This document shows, in pieces, positions 61,268 through 64,000 of a stretch of DNA of 64,000 bases. The DNA lies in assembly GCF_010206195.1 (NCBI RefSeq), contig NZ_VIQT01000003.1:121298-185297 (forward strand). Direction: 5' to 3'. How positions within the stretch are numbered: the first letter of the stretch is position 1; the number at the start of each line of letters is the position of its first letter. The notes beneath the pieces were generated by a model. That model ran no database searches. It was not told where the DNA came from and saw only the letters and a list, made by a program, of their open reading frames with translations. This DNA comes from Anaerotruncus colihominis. Lineage in GTDB: Bacteria; Bacillota; Clostridia; Oscillospirales; Ruminococcaceae. A program made the translations under genes and the position numbers.

Positions 61268-62437
61268 CTATTCGATCCATTCGGATGTCGTCCCTTCAAA
61301 GGCGCTCTCCAAAAGTGCGCCGCCGTCAAGCTTCTCCTCCGCCTCGAGCACATAGTCAAGACGCGGTTTTGTCTTTGGATGCTTCGGCGTGAATACCGTG
61401 CAGCAATCCTCATATGGCAGGATAGACGTTTCAAAGGTGTCGATTTTATAAGCGGTCTTTACAATCTCATCCTTATCCATTCCGATGACCGGGCGCAGCA
61501 CAGGCATTGTGCAGGCCGCGTCGGTACAGGCGATCGCGTCAAGCGTCTGGCTGGCCACCTGCGCGACGCTTTCGCCGGTGATCAACGCGCCGCACCCGTT
61601 TTCGCGCGCAAGACGCTCCGCAATTTTCATCATGCAGCGGCGCATAATAATCGTGAACACATCCTCCGGACAGCGGTCCCGAATAGCAAGCTGCGTTTCG
61701 GTAAACGGCACAACAAACAGACGCACGCGTCCGCACCATGCCGCCATTTTTTTGCAGAGCGTGCGCACCTTTTCCAGCGCATGCGCGCTTGTATATGGTG
61801 GGCTGACAAAATGAACCGCCGCGATCTCCAGCCCGCGCTTTCCCATCATATAGCCGGCGACCGGGCTGTCAATGCCGCCCGAAATGAGCAGCATCGCGCG
61901 GCCGCTTGTGCCCACCGGCAGCCCGCCGGCGCCCCGGATCTGATCTGTGTGCAGGTAGGCCCCGCGTTCGCGGATCTCCACATAGACCGTTATATCCGGC
62001 TGATGAACGTCGACCGTCAGATGCGGGAACGCCTCCAGCAGCACGGCCCCAAGCTCCGTGCAAAGCTCCGGCGATTTCATTGGAAAGCTCTTATCGGACC
62101 GCTTGGCCTCAACTTTAAATGTATTGGCCGTCTCAAGCGCACCGGCCAGATAACCCGGCGCCTGCGCGCGGATCGCGTCAAAATTCTTTTCCACGACAGC
62201 CGAACGCGTCAGCGCCGCGACGCCGAATACGCGCGTCAGCCGCTCGACGGCCCCGTCGAGGTCGGCGTCCGCACCGCGCGGCTCGATGTAAATGGTCGAC
62301 TGCGCCTTATAAAATTCAAACGTACCGAGCGATTCGATGCGCCTGCGGCAGTTTTTGACAAGCACATCCTCAAAGGTATGGCGGTTCAGCCCCTTGAGCG
62401 CAAGCTCCCCGCATTTTAATAAAATCAGTTCTTTCAT
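61268..62437 (-). CDS. thiI: tRNA 4-thiouridine synthetase ThiI
   Basis: A 389-residue enzyme that adenylates U8 of tRNA and inserts sulfur; in many bacteria it also serves thiamine synthesis. N-terminal ferredoxin-like and THUMP domains (about 1-165) precede the PP-loop ATPase with LLISGGIDSPVAGYMM near 184-199. There is no C-terminal rhodanese domain, as usual in Firmicutes, where a dedicated cysteine desulfurase supplies sulfur; that gene lies directly upstream (33 bases). The final part (PILPYEDCCTVFTPKHPKTKP) has the conserved Cys-Cys. Confidence 0.96.
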   Translation of the reverse strand: MKELILLKCGELALKGLNRHTFEDVLVKNCRRRIESLGTFEFYKAQSTIYIEPRGADADLDGAVERLTRVFGVAALTRSAVVEKNFDAIRAQAPGYLAGALETANTFKVEAKRSDKSFPMKSPELCTELGAVLLEAFPHLTVDVHQPDITVYVEIRERGAYLHTDQIRGAGGLPVGTSGRAMLLISGGIDSPVAGYMMGKRGLEIAAVHFVSPPYTSAHALEKVRTLCKKMAAWCGRVRLFVVPFTETQLAIRDRCPEDVFTIIMRRCMMKIAERLARENGCGALITGESVAQVASQTLDAIACTDAACTMPVLRPVIGMDKDEIVKTAYKIDTFETSILPYEDCCTVFTPKHPKTKPRLDYVLEAEEKLDGGALLESAFEGTTSEWIE

Positions 62438-62470
62438 CAGTCAACCAGCCTATCCTTTTGATCATTTTAT

Positions 62471-63613
62471 CTATCGGTGCGCAACTGTGCGGATCCCTTC
62501 CGCCAGCGCGTCCGCAAGCTGTTTGAGTTCTTCCTCCCGTGAAGTGTAAATCAGGCTGACGCGCAGCGCGCCGTCGATCACGGGCGGGGGCAACCCCATT
62601 GCGGCCAGCACCGGGCTGGACGCCCCCTTTGAGCAGGCCGACCCGCTTGAGACAAAAACATCCCGGCTTTCGAGAAAATGCAGCATTGTCTCGGACCGAT
62701 AACCTGGTACGGATATGCATGTGATATATGGCGAGCCGTCCGGCGGAGAAAGCACGCGTACGCCCTCAACCGGCGCGAGCAGATCAAGCAGATGGGCGCG
62801 CAGCGCGCCAGCGCGTTCAAAATGCTCCTTCACACGGCCGTCCAGCGCGGCGCACGCCGCGCCCAGCGCCGCGATAGCCGGCAGGTTTTCCGTACCGGCG
62901 CGCATCCCGCGCTCCTGCCCGCCGCCGAAAATCAGCGGCGGCACGCGCACGCCGCGCCGGATATAGAGCGCGCCGGAGCCTTTCGGCGCGCAGATCTTAT
63001 GGCCGCTCACGCTCATCAAATCGATCTCCGTGCGCCCGACATGAACTGGCAGTTTACCGAATGCCTGCACGCCGTCGCAGTGGATCAGCGTCCTGGGATT
63101 TTTTGCCCGCACCAGGCGCGCAGCCCGTTCCACCGGAAAAACCGCACCCGTTTCATTGTTGACATACATCATACTGACAAGCGCCGTCTGTCCATCCACC
63201 GCATCCGCGACCGCGCGTGCGTCGATCTGCCCATGCGCATCCGGGCGGACGCGTACAACGTCCCAGCCCTCGCCCTCCAGGCGCCCCACCGCGCCAGAAA
63301 CCGACGAATGCTCGGCGGCTGTCGTGACAATCCTTTTTCCCAGCCGCGCACGCGCGCCGGCGGCTCCGAATACGGCCAGATTGTTCGCCTCGCTTCCGCC
63401 TGAGGTGAAATACACGCATTCCGGCTGGCAGCCAAGCAGCGATGCAACGGACTCGCGCGCCTGGGCCATCCGCCTGGCGGAGTCCGCGCCCAGCGCATGC
63501 AAAGACGAAGGGTTCCCGTAGCAGTCGCGCATCATCGCGACCGCCGCCTCCAGCGCGCTGTCGCAGACGCGCGTCGTCGCCGCGTTGTCAAGATATGCCG
63601 CCGTCTCCAGCAC
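62471..63613 (-). CDS. Cysteine desulfurase (NifS/IscS-like, paired with ThiI)
   Basis: A 380-residue PLP enzyme giving sulfur from cysteine. The start is GTG at 63613 (MLETAAYLDNAATTRVCDSA) with GGAGGAGGG upstream; the frame is open further but without a site. PLP lysine in SGHKICAPKG near 204, active-site Cys in SSGSACSKGASSP near 326, and DNAATT and CYGNPSSLHALG at the N-terminus. The short Cys loop puts it in the NifS/NifZ group. NifZ-ThiI pairs are known from Bacillus. It is the first gene of the thiI operon. Confidence 0.93.
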   Translation of the reverse strand: MLETAAYLDNAATTRVCDSALEAAVAMMRDCYGNPSSLHALGADSARRMAQARESVASLLGCQPECVYFTSGGSEANNLAVFGAAGARARLGKRIVTTAAEHSSVSGAVGRLEGEGWDVVRVRPDAHGQIDARAVADAVDGQTALVSMMYVNNETGAVFPVERAARLVRAKNPRTLIHCDGVQAFGKLPVHVGRTEIDLMSVSGHKICAPKGSGALYIRRGVRVPPLIFGGGQERGMRAGTENLPAIAALGAACAALDGRVKEHFERAGALRAHLLDLLAPVEGVRVLSPPDGSPYITCISVPGYRSETMLHFLESRDVFVSSGSACSKGASSPVLAAMGLPPPVIDGALRVSLIYTSREEELKQLADALAEGIRTVAHR

Positions 63614-63716
63614 AAAAACCCTCCTCCCGCTGCGCAAGACCTGAACGCCTACCCTTTCAAAATCGGGGCGGCAGCTGCGCTTCTGTTTTTGGGTATACAA
63701 ACCTATTATCCGACTC

Positions 63717-63745
63717 ATTATACAACAAAATGACACTCTTTTCAA
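63717..63745 (-). promoter_or_regulatory. Sigma-A promoter of the cysteine desulfurase-thiI operon
   Basis: Minus-strand -35 TTGAAA (63740-63745), 17-base spacer, consensus -10 TATAAT (63717-63722), about 105 bases before the GTG. Confidence 0.7.
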
Positions 63746-63765
63746 CGGATATCCATCACAGCTAC

Positions 63766-64000
63766 AAAAAATAGTTGCGAAGCAACTATTTTTTGCGCAT
63801 CTGCCCGCTCTGCGGGCAGGCGCATTTTTAATCAAATGGCCCCGCGCCGGGGACGGCGCGGATGGCCGATTATTTATAGATTGCGTTGCAATCTATAAAA
63901 ATAGTTGCGAAGCAACTATTTTTTGCGCATCTGCCCGCTCTGCGGGCAGGCGCATTTTTAATCAAATGGCCCCGCGCCGGGGACGGCGCGGATGGCCGAT
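63766..64000. repeat. Family P-like palindromic array, 130-base units (locus P4)
   Basis: Two copies, the second cut by the window edge. Each has AAAAAATAGTTGC-GAA-GCAACTATTTTTT, then TGCGCATCTGCCCGC-TCT-GCGGGCAGGCGCA with two unpaired bases, then a GC core CCGCGCC...GGCGCGG bounded by TGGCC, then TTTATAGATTGC-GTT-GCAATCTATAAA. The unit repeats after exactly 130 bases (63771 and 63901). No gene lies in 63746-64000. Confidence 0.85.

Noticed and set aside
61159..61434. Upstream extension of the CinA-sortase-SpoIID frame to 61434
   Set aside because: The extra 92 residues are Arg-rich and lie antisense to the end of thiI. A GTG with GGAGGG at 61158 begins exactly at the CinA homology.
1..64000. 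tRNA, rRNA, tmRNA or RNase P genes
   Set aside because: None of the intergenic stretches shows a tRNA cloverleaf with TTC-loop sequence or rRNA segments by eye; a covariance search would settle it.

Overview
The window looks like a chromosomal segment of an anaerobic, GC-rich, Gram-positive Clostridia member, most likely Oscillospirales/Ruminococcaceae-like. This is inferred from gene content: an yceD-rpmF pair, an rpmG-secE-nusG-rplK-rplA-rplJ-rplL block with an L10 leader, a clostridial single-chain PurL, pyruvate phosphate dikinase, formate-THF ligase, class B sortases, a SpoIIQ-like M23 protein and a SpoIID-type domain. Shine-Dalgarno sites are strong (GGAGG) and TTG/GTG starts are frequent. 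I saw no rRNA, tRNA, CRISPR array, prophage, transposase or integrase gene. Nearly all protein genes are core housekeeping genes.

Layout. 1-6.8 kb (mostly minus strand): DUF512 protein (cut by the window edge), rpmF, yceD, a small P-loop protein, pgi, a D,D-carboxypeptidase, an MFS exporter and a TetR regulator with a 47-bp palindromic operator. 7.1-13.8 kb (mostly plus): XRE regulator, HPr-like protein, mtaB-purL, a TVP38-type membrane protein. 14-20.5 kb: CheX/CheY pair, phosphoesterase, O-acetylhomoserine sulfhydrylase, a second D,D-carboxypeptidase, a DUF4349 lipoprotein. 21-24.6 kb: the ribosomal protein/NusG/SecE operon. 24.7-33.7 kb: a lipoprotein subtilase, AEC transporter, ddl, murI, DUF1934, argS, a homocysteine methyltransferase, flavin reductase-rubredoxin. 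34-43 kb (minus): ogt, PrsA-like lipoprotein, mfd, pth, prs, glmU. 43-54.4 kb (plus): ppdK, rodA/ftsW-like, fhs, tsaE-tsaB-rpiB, upp, split TauE/SafE pair, M23 protein. 55-63.6 kb (minus): hexapeptide acetyltransferase, a class B sortase, a 1305-residue CinA-sortase-SpoIID fusion, thiI and a cysteine desulfurase.

Functional themes are envelope biogenesis (two D,D-carboxypeptidases, Ddl, MurI, GlmU, SEDS protein, M23, sortases, SpoIID domain), translation and tRNA modification (ribosomal proteins, ArgS, Pth, MtaB, TsaE/TsaB, ThiI with its sulfur donor), and sulfur/one-carbon metabolism.

The most unusual content is non-coding. Several intergenic regions are filled with structured repeats. Family P is a set of arrays with units of about 109 bp (four loci, one with 130-bp units), built from two AT-rich hairpins around a GC-rich hairpin. 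Family M is a mosaic element of about 300-400 bp (three main copies) whose stems differ in sequence yet stay complementary. Family E is a 140-160-bp pair in inverted orientation around murI. There is also a MITE-like element carrying a 50-codon ORF. In the P and M families the pairing is kept while the stem sequence changes, which suggests selection for structure. With the CinA-sortase-SpoIID fusion, these are the best candidates for something not yet described.
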